A DNA stretch of 64,000 nucleotides from Streptomyces koelreuteriae. Lineage in GTDB: Bacteria > Actinomycetota > Actinomycetes > Streptomycetales > Streptomycetaceae. Positions 52,685-62,681 of this stretch are shown piece by piece; the stretch's first letter is position 1; each line of letters starts with the position of its first letter. Location: the NCBI RefSeq assembly GCF_018604545.1, contig NZ_CP075896.1, forward strand, positions 5,704,001-5,768,000, given 5' to 3'. Position numbers and translations under genes: made by a program. The notes under the pieces are model-generated. The model made no database searches and was not told the DNA's origin. It saw only the letters and a program-made list of their open reading frames with translations.

Positions 52685-52800
52685 TACCGAACCCCTTTGT
52701 GCTGCCCCGCAGTTGTAGGGCACAGACCCCTCCCGAGTGTAGGTGCGGAGCGTCATCGTGGGGATGCGAAGAGTGAAACCGCAAAAGGAAGGGGAGCACG

Positions 52801-53007
52801 GTGGAGGCACGACACTCGGCGCACTGCGTCGGAGAAGCGGAGGACGCGGTGAAAGAATTGCGGGCAGAACTCGCGAAGGCGGGAATTACCCTGCCGTCAC
52901 TGGGCCTGGACCCGGTGAGTCTTGCGCGGGAAGCACCCTGTCCGCTCGTGGAATTGGGCCGATGTTCCGTGGAGACCGCCCGGCGGCTCGCGGCGGTGCT
53001 GCGATGA
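52801..53007 (+). CDS. Small protein of unknown function, partner of the XRE locus
   Basis: 68 residues from a GTG with GGAAGGGGAG upstream. Mostly helical (AEDAVKELRAELAKAGI and RCSVETARRLAAVLR), with two cysteine residues in its core (EAPCPLVELGRC). I do not recognise the family, though similar small genes lie beside XRE/DUF397 regulators in Streptomyces. Its stop overlaps the next start as ATGA. Confidence 0.68.
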   Translation: MEARHSAHCVGEAEDAVKELRAELAKAGITLPSLGLDPVSLAREAPCPLVELGRCSVETARRLAAVLR

Positions 53008-53219
53008 ACCCCCCGGTCGGCGCGTACGTCGTGGACACCCGCAGCGGACGCATCGGCATCGTCATGGGGCATGAGGGGCCCTACGTGCAGCTGCGGCCGT
53101 ACGGGGGCGGGAGGGAATGGGACGTGGACCCCGGCGCCGTCCGGCACGCCACCCCGGCCGAGCGGCTGAGCGCGGCGACGGCGTATGCCAACGCCCGCAG
53201 CAGGGGCGAGGTCCCTTGA
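53004..53219 (+). CDS. Small KOW/SH3-like conserved protein
   Basis: 71 residues, co-translated with the preceding gene. The pattern VGAYVVDTRSGRIGIVMGHEGPYVQLRPYGGGREWDVDPGAVR suggests a small beta-barrel (SH3-like) fold of about 45 residues with a short helix after it. Common next to XRE/DUF397 loci in Streptomyces; function unknown. Confidence 0.72.
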   Translation: MNPPVGAYVVDTRSGRIGIVMGHEGPYVQLRPYGGGREWDVDPGAVRHATPAERLSAATAYANARSRGEVP

Positions 53220-53254
53220 CCCGGGCGACCGGGTGACCCTGCGAGAATGACGGC

Positions 53255-54001
53255 ATGAGCCTGTTCCGCGACGACGGCATCGTGCTGCGCACCCAGAAGC
53301 TGGGTGAGGCGGACCGGATCATCACGCTGCTCACACGCGGTCACGGACGGGTACGGGCCGTGGCGCGGGGCGTGCGCCGGACGAAGTCGAAGTTCGGTGC
53401 GCGCCTCGAACCCTTCTCGCACGTCGACGTGCAGTTCTTCGCGAAGGGGAGCGAGCTGATCGGGCGCGGGCTCCCGTTGTGTACGCAGAGTGAGACCATC
53501 GCGCCGTACGGCGGCGGGATCGTCACCGACTACGCGCGGTACACGGCCGGGACGGTCATGCTGGAGACGGCGGAGCGGTTCACCGATCATGAGGGCGAGC
53601 CGGCCGTGCAGCAGTATCTGCTGCTCGTCGGCGGGCTGCGGACCCTCGCCCGGGGAGAGCACGCCCCGCACCTCGTGCTCGACGCCTTCCTGCTGCGCTC
53701 CCTCGCCGTCAACGGCTACGCCCCGAGCTTCACGGACTGCGCGAAGTGCGGAATGCCCGGGCCCAACCGGTTCTTCTCGGTCGCCTCGGGCGGTTCCGTC
53801 TGCGTGGACTGCCGGGTGCCCGGCAGCGTCGTACCCTCGCCTCAGGCCCTCGAACTCCTCGCCGCGCTGCTTACGGGAGACTGGGAGACCGCGGACGCGT
53901 GCGAGGCGCGGTACGTCCGCGAGGGCAGCGGGCTGGTGTCCGCGTATCTGCACTGGCACATGGAACGCGGGCTGCGTTCCCTGCGGTACGTGGAGAAGTA
54001 G
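53255..54001 (+). CDS. recO: DNA repair protein RecO
   Basis: 248 residues. The N-terminal OB-fold begins MSLFRDDGIVLRTQKLGEADRIITLLTRGHGRV. The C-terminal part has a four-cysteine zinc knuckle (DCAKCGM then CVDCR). RecO anneals single strands and helps RecF/RecR load RecA. It directly precedes uppS, the usual actinobacterial order. Confidence 0.93.
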   Translation: MSLFRDDGIVLRTQKLGEADRIITLLTRGHGRVRAVARGVRRTKSKFGARLEPFSHVDVQFFAKGSELIGRGLPLCTQSETIAPYGGGIVTDYARYTAGTVMLETAERFTDHEGEPAVQQYLLLVGGLRTLARGEHAPHLVLDAFLLRSLAVNGYAPSFTDCAKCGMPGPNRFFSVASGGSVCVDCRVPGSVVPSPQALELLAALLTGDWETADACEARYVREGSGLVSAYLHWHMERGLRSLRYVEK

Positions 54002-54057
54002 CGCAGCCGAGAAACACGGCAGCACAGAAGCAAGCGAGCACGAGGAGCGAGAGACAC

Positions 54058-54888
54058 ATGGCCGTACGCGGGATCCTGGGGCGGCAGCGCCGGGAGTACA
54101 GGACGCCGGAGCAGCACCCCTCCGGCGCACGGCCGCCGAAGCTCGGAGAGCTCGTACCGAAGCATGTGGCGATCGTCATGGACGGCAACGGCCGCTGGGC
54201 CAAGGACCGGGGCCTGCCGCGTACCGAGGGTCACAAGGTCGGCGCGGAGCGGGTGCTCGACGTGCTCCAGGGCGCCATCGAGATGGGCGTCGGCGCGATC
54301 TCCCTGTACGCCTTCTCCACCGAGAACTGGAAGCGGTCCCCGGACGAGGTGCGCTTCCTGATGAACTTCAACCGCGACTTCATCCGCAAGACCCGCGACC
54401 AGCTCGACGAGCTGGGCATCCGGGTGCGCTGGGTGGGCCGGATGCCGAAGCTGTGGCGTTCCGTGGCCAAGGAGCTGCAGATCGCCCAGGAGCAGACCAA
54501 GAACAACGACAAGCTGACGCTGTACTTCTGCATGAACTACGGCGGCCGGGCCGAGATCGCCGACGCCGCGCAGGCGCTCGCCGAGGACGTGAAGAGCGGG
54601 AAGCTCGACCCGTCCAAGGTCAACGAGAAGACCTTCTCGAAGTACATGTACTACCCGGACATGCCGGACGTGGACCTGTTCCTGCGCCCCAGCGGTGAGC
54701 AGCGCACCTCCAACTATCTGATCTGGCAGAGCGCCTACGCCGAGATGGTCTTCCAGGACGTGCTGTGGCCGGACTTCGACCGGCGCGACCTGTGGCGGGC
54801 GTGCCTGGAGTTCGCCTCCCGCGACCGGCGCTTCGGCGGGGCCATCCCGAACGAGGAGCTGCTGGCCATGGAGGGCAAGCAGGAGTAG
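54058..54888 (+). CDS. uppS: Undecaprenyl diphosphate synthase (cis-prenyltransferase)
   Basis: 276 residues, ribosome site GAGGAG. Catalytic-region signature AIVMDGNGRWAKDRG with the Mg-binding D42, GHKVGAERV, FSTENWKRS and the C-terminal DLFLRPSGEQRTSNYLIWQSAYAEMVF. It extends isoprenoid chains for the carrier lipid of wall synthesis. The N-terminal extension of about 35 residues is typical of actinobacterial paralogues. 56 bp after recO. Confidence 0.94.
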   Translation: MAVRGILGRQRREYRTPEQHPSGARPPKLGELVPKHVAIVMDGNGRWAKDRGLPRTEGHKVGAERVLDVLQGAIEMGVGAISLYAFSTENWKRSPDEVRFLMNFNRDFIRKTRDQLDELGIRVRWVGRMPKLWRSVAKELQIAQEQTKNNDKLTLYFCMNYGGRAEIADAAQALAEDVKSGKLDPSKVNEKTFSKYMYYPDMPDVDLFLRPSGEQRTSNYLIWQSAYAEMVFQDVLWPDFDRRDLWRACLEFASRDRRFGGAIPNEELLAMEGKQE

Positions 54889-54950
54889 GGCCGATCGGCC
54901 CGGCCGTCTCTCCGGTGGCAGCCGGGCCCCAGCGGCGGTGTGCTGGTGGC

Positions 54951-56351
54951 ATGGGTTCGACGGCCGTCAGCGCACCCCCGCAGACCTCGAAGCGGGCCGG
55001 GGCCTTCGTCGCGGCCTCGCTAGCCCTGTTCTGCATCCAGCTGGACTTCTTCGCGCTCAATCTGGCCATCCCCGGCATCTCCGCCGAGCTGGACACGACG
55101 GTCTCCGCGGCCCAGTGGACGCTGTCCGCCTACATGCTCGCCGTCGGCTGTCTCTTCATCGTCGGCGGGCGGCTCGGCGATCTGCTCGGGCGCCGTCCGA
55201 TCCTGCTGATCGGGATCGGCCTGTTCGCCGCCGCCTCCGTGGGCTGTGCTCTCGCGCCCACCCTGAGCGTCCTCGTCGTGTGCCGGGTGGTGCAGGGCGC
55301 GGGCGCGGCGCTGATCTTCCCCGTGTCGGTCTCCGTGATCAGCAACGCCTTTCCCGAGGAGACCCGGGCCCGGGCGCTCGGCGCGGTGTTCGGCATCGCC
55401 AACGTCGGCACCGCCCTCGGGCCGTTCGTGGGCGGTGGCTTCACCGACGGTCCCGGCTGGCGCTGGATCTTCTGGCTGCTGGCTCCGCTCAGCGCCCTCT
55501 CCCTGCTGATCGCCCTGTGGTGCGTCCCCGACTCCCGGGACGAGAGCGCCCCGCGCCAGATCGACCTGCCCGGCTGTGCGGCCGTGGTGATCAGCCTGGC
55601 CGCCCTGACCCTCGCCGTGGAGCGGGGCAGTGCCTGGGGCTGGGACCACGCGCGCACCCTCGCCCTGCTCGGCCTCGCGGTGGTGGCCGGGGCGCTCTTC
55701 GTCCTGCGGGAGCGGGCCTGCCGGCATCCGCTGGTCGACTTCCGGCTCTTCCGCAACATCTCCTTCGACCTCGTCACCGTGATGGGGTCGGTGGCCAACA
55801 TGGGCTACGCCGTCACCGTGTTCCTCGCCACCCTCCAGTTGCAGCAGGTGCGAGGCCTGTCCGCGATCCTGTCCGGCACGGTGTTCCTCGCCCCGGCCGT
55901 GATGGTCGCCTGCGCCGGGCCCATCGGCGCCTGGCTCTCCACCCGGATGCGCCCCACCAGCGTCATGGCCCTGGCCGGGACCATCGCGGGCACCGGCATG
56001 ATCGGGCTGAGCTGGGTCTGGTCCTGGTGGTTCTACCTGCCCGTCTTCACCTGGTGCGCGCTCGGACTCGGCCTCGGCTGGACCTTCGCCAGCGTGGCCA
56101 CCCAGCAGGTCGTCTCGCCCGCCCGCGCCGGCGAGGCCTCCGGTGTCGTCCTCACGGCCCTCGTCACCATGGGCGCCATCGGCCTGGCCGCCGTGGCCGC
56201 GGCGATCACCTCCCTCACCCCGGAGACCGGCCCGGAGCGCGCCTACGACCTTCTCCTGCGCATCGGCGGCGCCGTCATCCTCGTCGCCGCGGCGCTGTCG
56301 CTTCTCGTCCGGCGCAGGCTCGGCGCCCGCGGCCTGGCCCCGTCCGCCTGA
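54951..56351 (+). CDS. MFS exporter, DHA2 (14-helix) type
   Basis: 466 residues with about 14 membrane segments. The DHA2 motif region is LGDLLGRRPILLIG, preceded by LDFFALNLAIPGISAEL, and motif C LGPFVGGGFTDGPGWRWIFW. Members expel drugs or metabolites by proton antiport. No regulator is adjacent. It is downstream of uppS after 62 bp and may be a late part of the same transcript. Confidence 0.9.
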   Translation: MGSTAVSAPPQTSKRAGAFVAASLALFCIQLDFFALNLAIPGISAELDTTVSAAQWTLSAYMLAVGCLFIVGGRLGDLLGRRPILLIGIGLFAAASVGCALAPTLSVLVVCRVVQGAGAALIFPVSVSVISNAFPEETRARALGAVFGIANVGTALGPFVGGGFTDGPGWRWIFWLLAPLSALSLLIALWCVPDSRDESAPRQIDLPGCAAVVISLAALTLAVERGSAWGWDHARTLALLGLAVVAGALFVLRERACRHPLVDFRLFRNISFDLVTVMGSVANMGYAVTVFLATLQLQQVRGLSAILSGTVFLAPAVMVACAGPIGAWLSTRMRPTSVMALAGTIAGTGMIGLSWVWSWWFYLPVFTWCALGLGLGWTFASVATQQVVSPARAGEASGVVLTALVTMGAIGLAAVAAAITSLTPETGPERAYDLLLRIGGAVILVAAALSLLVRRRLGARGLAPSA

Positions 56352-56510
56352 GCAACCCGGCGGGGAACCTTTGGCAAGGGCAGGACAGGCGGCCACGTCC
56401 CGGCCGCCACTGAGCCACGCGACGTTCATGTACCGACTCGACGATGCGGCGGATCACCCGGTCTGCCGCATCAGTCGCTTTGATGCGGTCCTGAACGAAA
56501 CGGCACCGCT

Positions 56511-57854
56511 ATGAGACGTCTCACCCCCGCGCTGGCCCTCGGCCTCGCGACCTTCGTGGTGGCTCCGTCGGCCGCCCAGGCGACGGACCACCGCCCGGCC
56601 CGAGCCACCGTCCGCGACAGCTTCGGCACCAAGGCCTCTTACGTCCCCCAGCAGAGCGCCCGCACCTACCAGCGGCCCCCGACCGGATTCACGCCCGTCT
56701 TCACCGAGAACGTCTCCCGGCACGGCTCCCGTGCCGCCACCGACAGCGAGGACGGCGACCTGATCCTCGCCCTGTGGGACAAGGCGCGGAGCGAGGGGCA
56801 GCTCACACGCGCCGGGCGGGAGTTCGGGCCCAAGGTGCGGGCGCTGCTCGACGCCATGTCCAAGGTCGGCTACGGCAATCTCAGCGGGCGCGGCAAGCAG
56901 GAGATCGCGGGCACGGCCGTACGCATGGAGCAGCGGCTGCCCGGGCTGTTCCGGCAGATCGCCAAGAACGGCGAGAAGATCGACGTCGTCAGCTCCGGGC
57001 AGGGCCGGGCCGTCGACAGCGGCAACCTGTTCGCGGCGACCCTCGGGACCACCGACCCGGCGCTGAAGCCCCTGATCGGCCCGGCCCGCGCCGACGAGAA
57101 CCTGCTGTACTTCCACAAGGCCGCCGGGGGTGCCGCCTACCGTGACTACATCGACAACGACCAGCGCCTCGCGGACACCCTCGACAAGCTCACCGACCAG
57201 CCGAAGACCCACCGGGCCGCCCGCAGCGTCCTGCGCGGGCTCTTCACCCCGGCGTTCGTCCAGGGAGTCTCCGACGAGGTCCAGGCGGCACAGGCCGTCT
57301 ACAACCTCTACGCCATCGCCCCGGCCATGAGCGAGGAGAGCCCCGGCGGCAAGGGCTGGGGCATGGAGCGGTACCTCTCACGCGGCGACGCCGCCTGGTT
57401 CGGATACCTCAGCGACGTCGAGGACTTCTACGAGAAGGGCCCCGGCTTCGCCGACAGCGACATCACGTACAAGATGGCCGACGTCCTCCTCGACGACTTC
57501 TTCAAGCAGGTCGAGGCCAAGCGCGCCGGCACCAGCGACCTGGGCGCGGAACTCCGCTTCACCCACGCCGAGGAGATCATCCCCTTGGCCGCCCTGATGA
57601 AGCTCCCGGGCAGCACGGCCGGGGTGACGGCCCAGAAGCCCTACACCTACCCCGACAACCCCTGGCGCGGCGCCTCGGTAGCCCCCATGGCCTCCAACAT
57701 CCAGTGGGACGTCTTCCACAAGGGCAACACGTACCTGGTCCGCATGCTCTACAACGAGAAGGAGACGGCTTTCAAGGCAGGTTGCCGACCAGTTGCCAAG
57801 GGCAGCAAGTTCTACGACCTCAAGGAACTGGAGCGCTGCTTCAACCGAAGCTGA
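56511..57854 (+). CDS. Secreted histidine phosphatase of MINPP type
   Basis: 447 residues with a signal peptide (about 1-24, ending AQA). R70-H71-G-S-R in NVSRHGSRA is the phospho-histidine motif of branch 2 acid phosphatases; the proton-donor motif is H352-A-E in LRFTHAEEIIPL, not the HD of classical phytases. HAE is the mark of multiple inositol polyphosphate phosphatases. Two C-terminal cysteines (GC and CFNRS) may form a disulfide. A role in phosphate release from inositol phosphates outside the cell is likely. Confidence 0.87.
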   Translation: MRRLTPALALGLATFVVAPSAAQATDHRPARATVRDSFGTKASYVPQQSARTYQRPPTGFTPVFTENVSRHGSRAATDSEDGDLILALWDKARSEGQLTRAGREFGPKVRALLDAMSKVGYGNLSGRGKQEIAGTAVRMEQRLPGLFRQIAKNGEKIDVVSSGQGRAVDSGNLFAATLGTTDPALKPLIGPARADENLLYFHKAAGGAAYRDYIDNDQRLADTLDKLTDQPKTHRAARSVLRGLFTPAFVQGVSDEVQAAQAVYNLYAIAPAMSEESPGGKGWGMERYLSRGDAAWFGYLSDVEDFYEKGPGFADSDITYKMADVLLDDFFKQVEAKRAGTSDLGAELRFTHAEEIIPLAALMKLPGSTAGVTAQKPYTYPDNPWRGASVAPMASNIQWDVFHKGNTYLVRMLYNEKETAFKAGCRPVAKGSKFYDLKELERCFNRS

Positions 57855-57871
57855 CGGGCACTGACCCTCTC

Positions 57872-57904
57872 AGGGGCGCGGGGAACTGCGCGAACAACCA
57901 CAAC
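57872..57904. repeat. Streptomyces intergenic repeat element (copy 2)
   Basis: AGGGGCGCGGGGAACTGCGC followed by GAACAACCACAAC matches, in opposite orientation, the element at 22099-22129 with few changes. It lies between the phosphatase gene and the convergent zur gene. Confidence 0.75.
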
Positions 57905-57922
57905 GCACCCGCAGCCGACAAC

Positions 57923-58339
57923 TCACCGGTCAGCAGCCGCACACTCCGCACAGGTCCCAAAAATCTCCACCGTATGAGCCACGTTCACGTAGCCATGCTC
58001 CGCGGCGACGGCCTCCGCCCACTTCTCCACGGCAGGCCCCTCCACCTCGACCGCCTTGCCACACCCCCGGCACACAAGGTGATGGTGATGGTCATCCGTG
58101 GAACAACGCCGGTAAACGGACTCGCCGTCCGCCGTACGCAGGACATCGACCTCACCGGCATCGGCAAGGGACTGCAGCGTGCGGTAGACCGTGGTGAGCC
58201 CGACCGAGTCGCCCTTGTGCTTGAGCATGTCGTGCAGGTCCTGCGCACTGCGGAACTCGTCGACCTCTTCCAGGGCCGCCGACACGGCGGCCCGCTGCCG
58301 GGTGGCGCGGCCCTTCACGGACGGTCCAGCGGTCGTCAC
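57923..58339 (-). CDS. zur: Zinc uptake regulator Zur (Fur family)
   Basis: 138 residues from a GTG preceded by AGGAGG. Winged helix FRSAQDLHDMLKHKGDSVGLTTVYRTLQSL; metal sites in the HHHHLVCRGCGKAVEVE segment and the C-terminal CAECA pair give the two CxxC zinc knuckle. It is the last gene of the znuACB-zur operon, so it controls its own expression through the sites upstream of znuA. Represses zinc uptake at zinc excess. Confidence 0.92.
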   Translation of the reverse strand: MTTAGPSVKGRATRQRAAVSAALEEVDEFRSAQDLHDMLKHKGDSVGLTTVYRTLQSLADAGEVDVLRTADGESVYRRCSTDDHHHHLVCRGCGKAVEVEGPAVEKWAEAVAAEHGYVNVAHTVEIFGTCAECAAADR

Positions 58340-58397
58340 CGTTGCCTCCTCACGTCTGCCTTGCCCGGGCCATTGTGCCAGCCCGGGATGGGGGCGG

Positions 58398-59300
58398 TCA
58401 GACGCCGACTTCGTCGGCCGCCTCCCGGGTACCCGGAATCGTGCACTCGCCGGGGTCGTGGGCGGATTGCGCGGAAGTCCGGGCGCGGGCGCGGCGGCGG
58501 GCCAGCGGAGCCGCGAGTGCCGTCAGCACGATGAACGCGCCGATGGTCAGCAATACGATCGTCGCACCGGGCGGGACGTCCTGGTAGTACGAGGTGACCG
58601 TGCCGCCGATCGTCACGCTCACCCCGATGGCGACGGCGATCACGAACGTGGCCGCGAAGCTGCGGCTGATCTGCTGGGCCGCCGCGACGGGCACCACCAT
58701 GAGCGCGCTGACCAGCAGCAGGCCGACCACGCGCATCGCCACCGTCACCGTGACGGCCGCGGTGACCGCCGTCAGCAGGTTGAGCACGCGCACCGGCAGG
58801 CCCGTCACCCGGGCGAACTCCTCGTCCTGGCTGACCGCGAAGAGCTGCCGGCGCAGGCCCAGCGTGACCAGGACGACGAAGGCGGCCAGGACGCAGATCG
58901 CCGTGACGTCCGACTCGGAGACCGTCGACAGCGAGCCGAAGAGGTACGACGTGAGGTTGGCGTTGGAGCCCGTCGGCGCGAGGTTGATGAACATCACACC
59001 GCCGGCCATGCCGCCGTAGAAGAGCATCGCGAGGGCGATGTCGCCGCGGGTCTTGCCGTACCAGCGGATCAGCTCCATGAGGACCGCGCCGAGGACGGAG
59101 ACGAGGGTCGCCATCCACACCGGGGACCAGGTCAGCAGGAAGCCGAGGCCGACGCCGGTCATCGCCACGTGGCCGATGCCGTCGCCCATCAGGGCCTGGC
59201 GGCGCTGGACCAGGTAGATGCCGACGGCCGGGGCGGTGATGCCGACCAGGACGGCGGCGAGCAGGGCCCGCTGCATGAAGGCGTAGTCGAGGAAGTCCAT
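58398..59300 (-). CDS. znuB: Zinc ABC transporter permease
   Basis: 300 residues with about eight membrane helices (MDFLDYAFMQRALLAAVLVG at the start, GIGHVAMTGVGLGF, MALFYGGMAGGVMF-like). It fits the ABC-3 family of metal importers. Its start shares one base with the znuC stop. The last residues are hydrophilic. Forms the zinc importer with ZnuC and ZnuA. Confidence 0.93.
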   Translation of the reverse strand: MDFLDYAFMQRALLAAVLVGITAPAVGIYLVQRRQALMGDGIGHVAMTGVGLGFLLTWSPVWMATLVSVLGAVLMELIRWYGKTRGDIALAMLFYGGMAGGVMFINLAPTGSNANLTSYLFGSLSTVSESDVTAICVLAAFVVLVTLGLRRQLFAVSQDEEFARVTGLPVRVLNLLTAVTAAVTVTVAMRVVGLLLVSALMVVPVAAAQQISRSFAATFVIAVAIGVSVTIGGTVTSYYQDVPPGATIVLLTIGAFIVLTALAAPLARRRARARTSAQSAHDPGECTIPGTREAADEVGV

Positions 59301-60067
59301 CAGCTCAGCAGTCCCGTACGGATCGGTTCGGCGCCCTCCGGCGCGTGCGGGTGTACGTGGTCGTGGCCGGGGAGGGCGTGCTGCCCGACGGCCTTCGGGG
59401 GCGGCCCGTCGTGCACGACGCAGCCGTCGCGCAGGACGACCGCCCGGTCGATGAGAGGCTCCAGGGGGCCCAGTTCGTGCAGTACGAGCAGCACGGTGGT
59501 GCCCTGGGAGACCTGCTCGGTGAGGGTGTGCGCGAGCACCTCCTGGCTGGCCAGGTCGACGCCCGCCATCGGCTCGTCCATGATCAGCAGCTCGGGCTCG
59601 GAGGCGAGCGCGCGGGCGATCAGGACGCGCTGGTGCTGGCCGCCCGAGAGGGCGTCGACGGAGTCCTTGGCCCGGTCGGCCATGCCGACGAGGTCCAGGG
59701 CGCGGCGTACGGCCTCGCGGTCGGCCTTGCGCAGCACGCCGAAGCGGGCCCGGGACAGGCGGCCGGAGGAGACGACCTCGGTCACGGTGGCGGGCACGCC
59801 GCCCGCGGCCGTGGTGCGCTGCGGGACGTAGCCCACGCGGTGCCAGTCGCGGAACCGCGCGCGAGGCGTGCCGAACAGCTCTATCTCGCCGGCGCCGGTC
59901 TGCACCTGGCCGATGACGCTGCGCACCGCCGTGGACTTGCCGGAGCCGTTGGCGCCGAGCAGCGCGACGACCTCACCGCGGCGCACGGTGAGGTCGATGC
60001 CGCGCAGGACGGGGCGCGAGCCCAGGTCCGCGCGGACGCCGCGCAGGGATACGACGGGCTCGGTCAT
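59300..60067 (-). CDS. znuC: Zinc ABC transporter ATP-binding protein
   Basis: 255 residues. Walker A GANGSGKST, signature LSGGQHQRVLIARAL, Walker B LLIMDEPMAGVD and H-loop VLHELG. A histidine-rich tail (HALPGHDHVHPHAPEGAE) may bind zinc. The start at 60067 has GGAGGAC before it, 20 bp after znuA. Energises zinc import. Confidence 0.94.
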   Translation of the reverse strand: MTEPVVSLRGVRADLGSRPVLRGIDLTVRRGEVVALLGANGSGKSTAVRSVIGQVQTGAGEIELFGTPRARFRDWHRVGYVPQRTTAAGGVPATVTEVVSSGRLSRARFGVLRKADREAVRRALDLVGMADRAKDSVDALSGGQHQRVLIARALASEPELLIMDEPMAGVDLASQEVLAHTLTEQVSQGTTVLLVLHELGPLEPLIDRAVVLRDGCVVHDGPPPKAVGQHALPGHDHVHPHAPEGAEPIRTGLLS

Positions 60068-60087
60068 GCCGTCCTCCGATGAGTGAG

Positions 60088-61044
60088 TCACTTGGCTCCC
60101 AGAGCCGTCTGCAGGGCCTTGAGGTTGGCTTCCATGACCTGGAAGTAGTCGTCGCCGCGGGACTTGTCGGTGATGCCCTCGAGGGGGTCGAGGACGTCCG
60201 TCTTGAGGTCGGCGTCGCGGGCAAGGGTCTTCGCGGTGCGGTCGGAGACCAGCGTCTCGTAGAAGACGGTGGTGACGCCGTCGGCCTTGGCCTCCTGCTG
60301 GAGCTCCTTGACCCGGGCGGCGCTGGGCTCGCTCTCGGGGTCGACGCCGGAGATGGCCTCCTGGGTGAGGCCGTAGCGCTCGGCGAGGTAGCCGAAGGCG
60401 GCGTGGTTGGTGAAGAAGACCTTGGACTTGCTGTCCTTCAGGCCGTTCTCGAAGTCGCTGTTCAGGCCGTTCAGCTTCTTGACCAGGGCCTCGGTGTTCT
60501 TCTTGTAGTCGGCCGCGTGGTCCGGGTCGGCCTTCTCGAAGGCCTTGCCGACGCCCTGGGCGATCTCGGCGTACTTCACGGGATCGAGCCAGACGTGCGG
60601 GTCGCGGCCGTGCTCCTCCTCCTCGGATTCCCCGGAGTGAGCTTCCTCGCCCTCGTGGCTGTGCCCGGCGCCGCCGTGGTCCTCGAGGTGGGTCAGGGAG
60701 GCCGCGTCGATCTTCGTCTCGATGCCGGTCTGCGTCACGGCCTCGTCGACGGCGGGCTGGAGCCCCTTGAGGAAGAGCGCCGCGTCGGCCTCTTCGAGCT
60801 GGGCGCGCTGCTGGGTGCTGATCTCCAGGTCGTGCGGCTCCTGGCCCGGCTCGGTCAGACTGGTGACGTTGGCGTGGTCGCCGCCTATCTGCTCGGCGAG
60901 GAACGCCATCGGGTAGAACGACGCGACGACGTCGAACTTCTCCGTGTTGCCCTTCGCCGCGCTGTCGCTGGAGCAGGCGGTCAGGGCGCCGAGGCCGAGA
61001 GAGGCGGCCGCGGCGGCGGGTATGAGGCGTCGTCGTACGTTCAT
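60088..61044 (-). CDS. znuA: Zinc-binding lipoprotein
   Basis: 318 residues from the ATG at 61044. Lipoprotein signal with LTAC; cluster A-1 solute-binding fold with metal-type histidines in EPHDLEIS and DPHVWLDPV, and a His/Asp/Glu-rich flexible loop (HGGAGHSHEGEEAHSGESEEEEHGRD, quoted in parts) typical of ZnuA. An additional candidate ligand is in FFTNHAAFGYL. Captures zinc outside the cell. The transcript is predicted to begin at or close to the ATG. Confidence 0.94.
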   Translation of the reverse strand: MNVRRRLIPAAAAASLGLGALTACSSDSAAKGNTEKFDVVASFYPMAFLAEQIGGDHANVTSLTEPGQEPHDLEISTQQRAQLEEADAALFLKGLQPAVDEAVTQTGIETKIDAASLTHLEDHGGAGHSHEGEEAHSGESEEEEHGRDPHVWLDPVKYAEIAQGVGKAFEKADPDHAADYKKNTEALVKKLNGLNSDFENGLKDSKSKVFFTNHAAFGYLAERYGLTQEAISGVDPESEPSAARVKELQQEAKADGVTTVFYETLVSDRTAKTLARDADLKTDVLDPLEGITDKSRGDDYFQVMEANLKALQTALGAK

Positions 61045-61081
61045 GACAGTCATTTTCAACAAATATGGAAACCGTTGTCAA
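61044..61081 (-). promoter_or_regulatory. znuA promoter with two Zur-box-like palindromes
   Basis: On the minus strand TTGACA (61076-61081) and TGAAAA (61053-61058) are spaced 17 bp, forming -35 and -10. Two 15-bp Zur-box-like palindromes, at 61066-61080 (TGACAACGGTTTCCA) and 61044-61058 (TGAAAATGACTGTCA), overlap these elements, with centres 22 bp apart, so zinc-bound Zur would block RNA polymerase. Confidence 0.75.
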
Positions 61082-61237
61082 CAAACGTCCTGAACAGGGG
61101 CTGAAACAGGGTTCGCAGCCCTCTGGCGGTCGCTGAGGGGGGAGCGATTTGATTGAGGGGGCGCCCCCGCCGGTAACCTGAATCATTCGCTGGAAGCAAC
61201 TCGCTTCGTCGCCCGTCGTCGTAATGAAGAGAGCACC

Positions 61238-62620
<1,383 letters not shown>

Positions 62621-62681
62621 TCGCCTTCCGCCTGTACGCCTGTGCCGGGTTCCTCTTCGGAGGGGCCCGGCACCGTCGCGT

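Noticed and set aside
53865..53875. Apparent TTA in recO
   Set aside because: In frame it reads CTG CTT ACG.
61100..61237. T-box riboswitch before glyS
   Set aside because: The leader is too short and has no T-box consensus or strong terminator.
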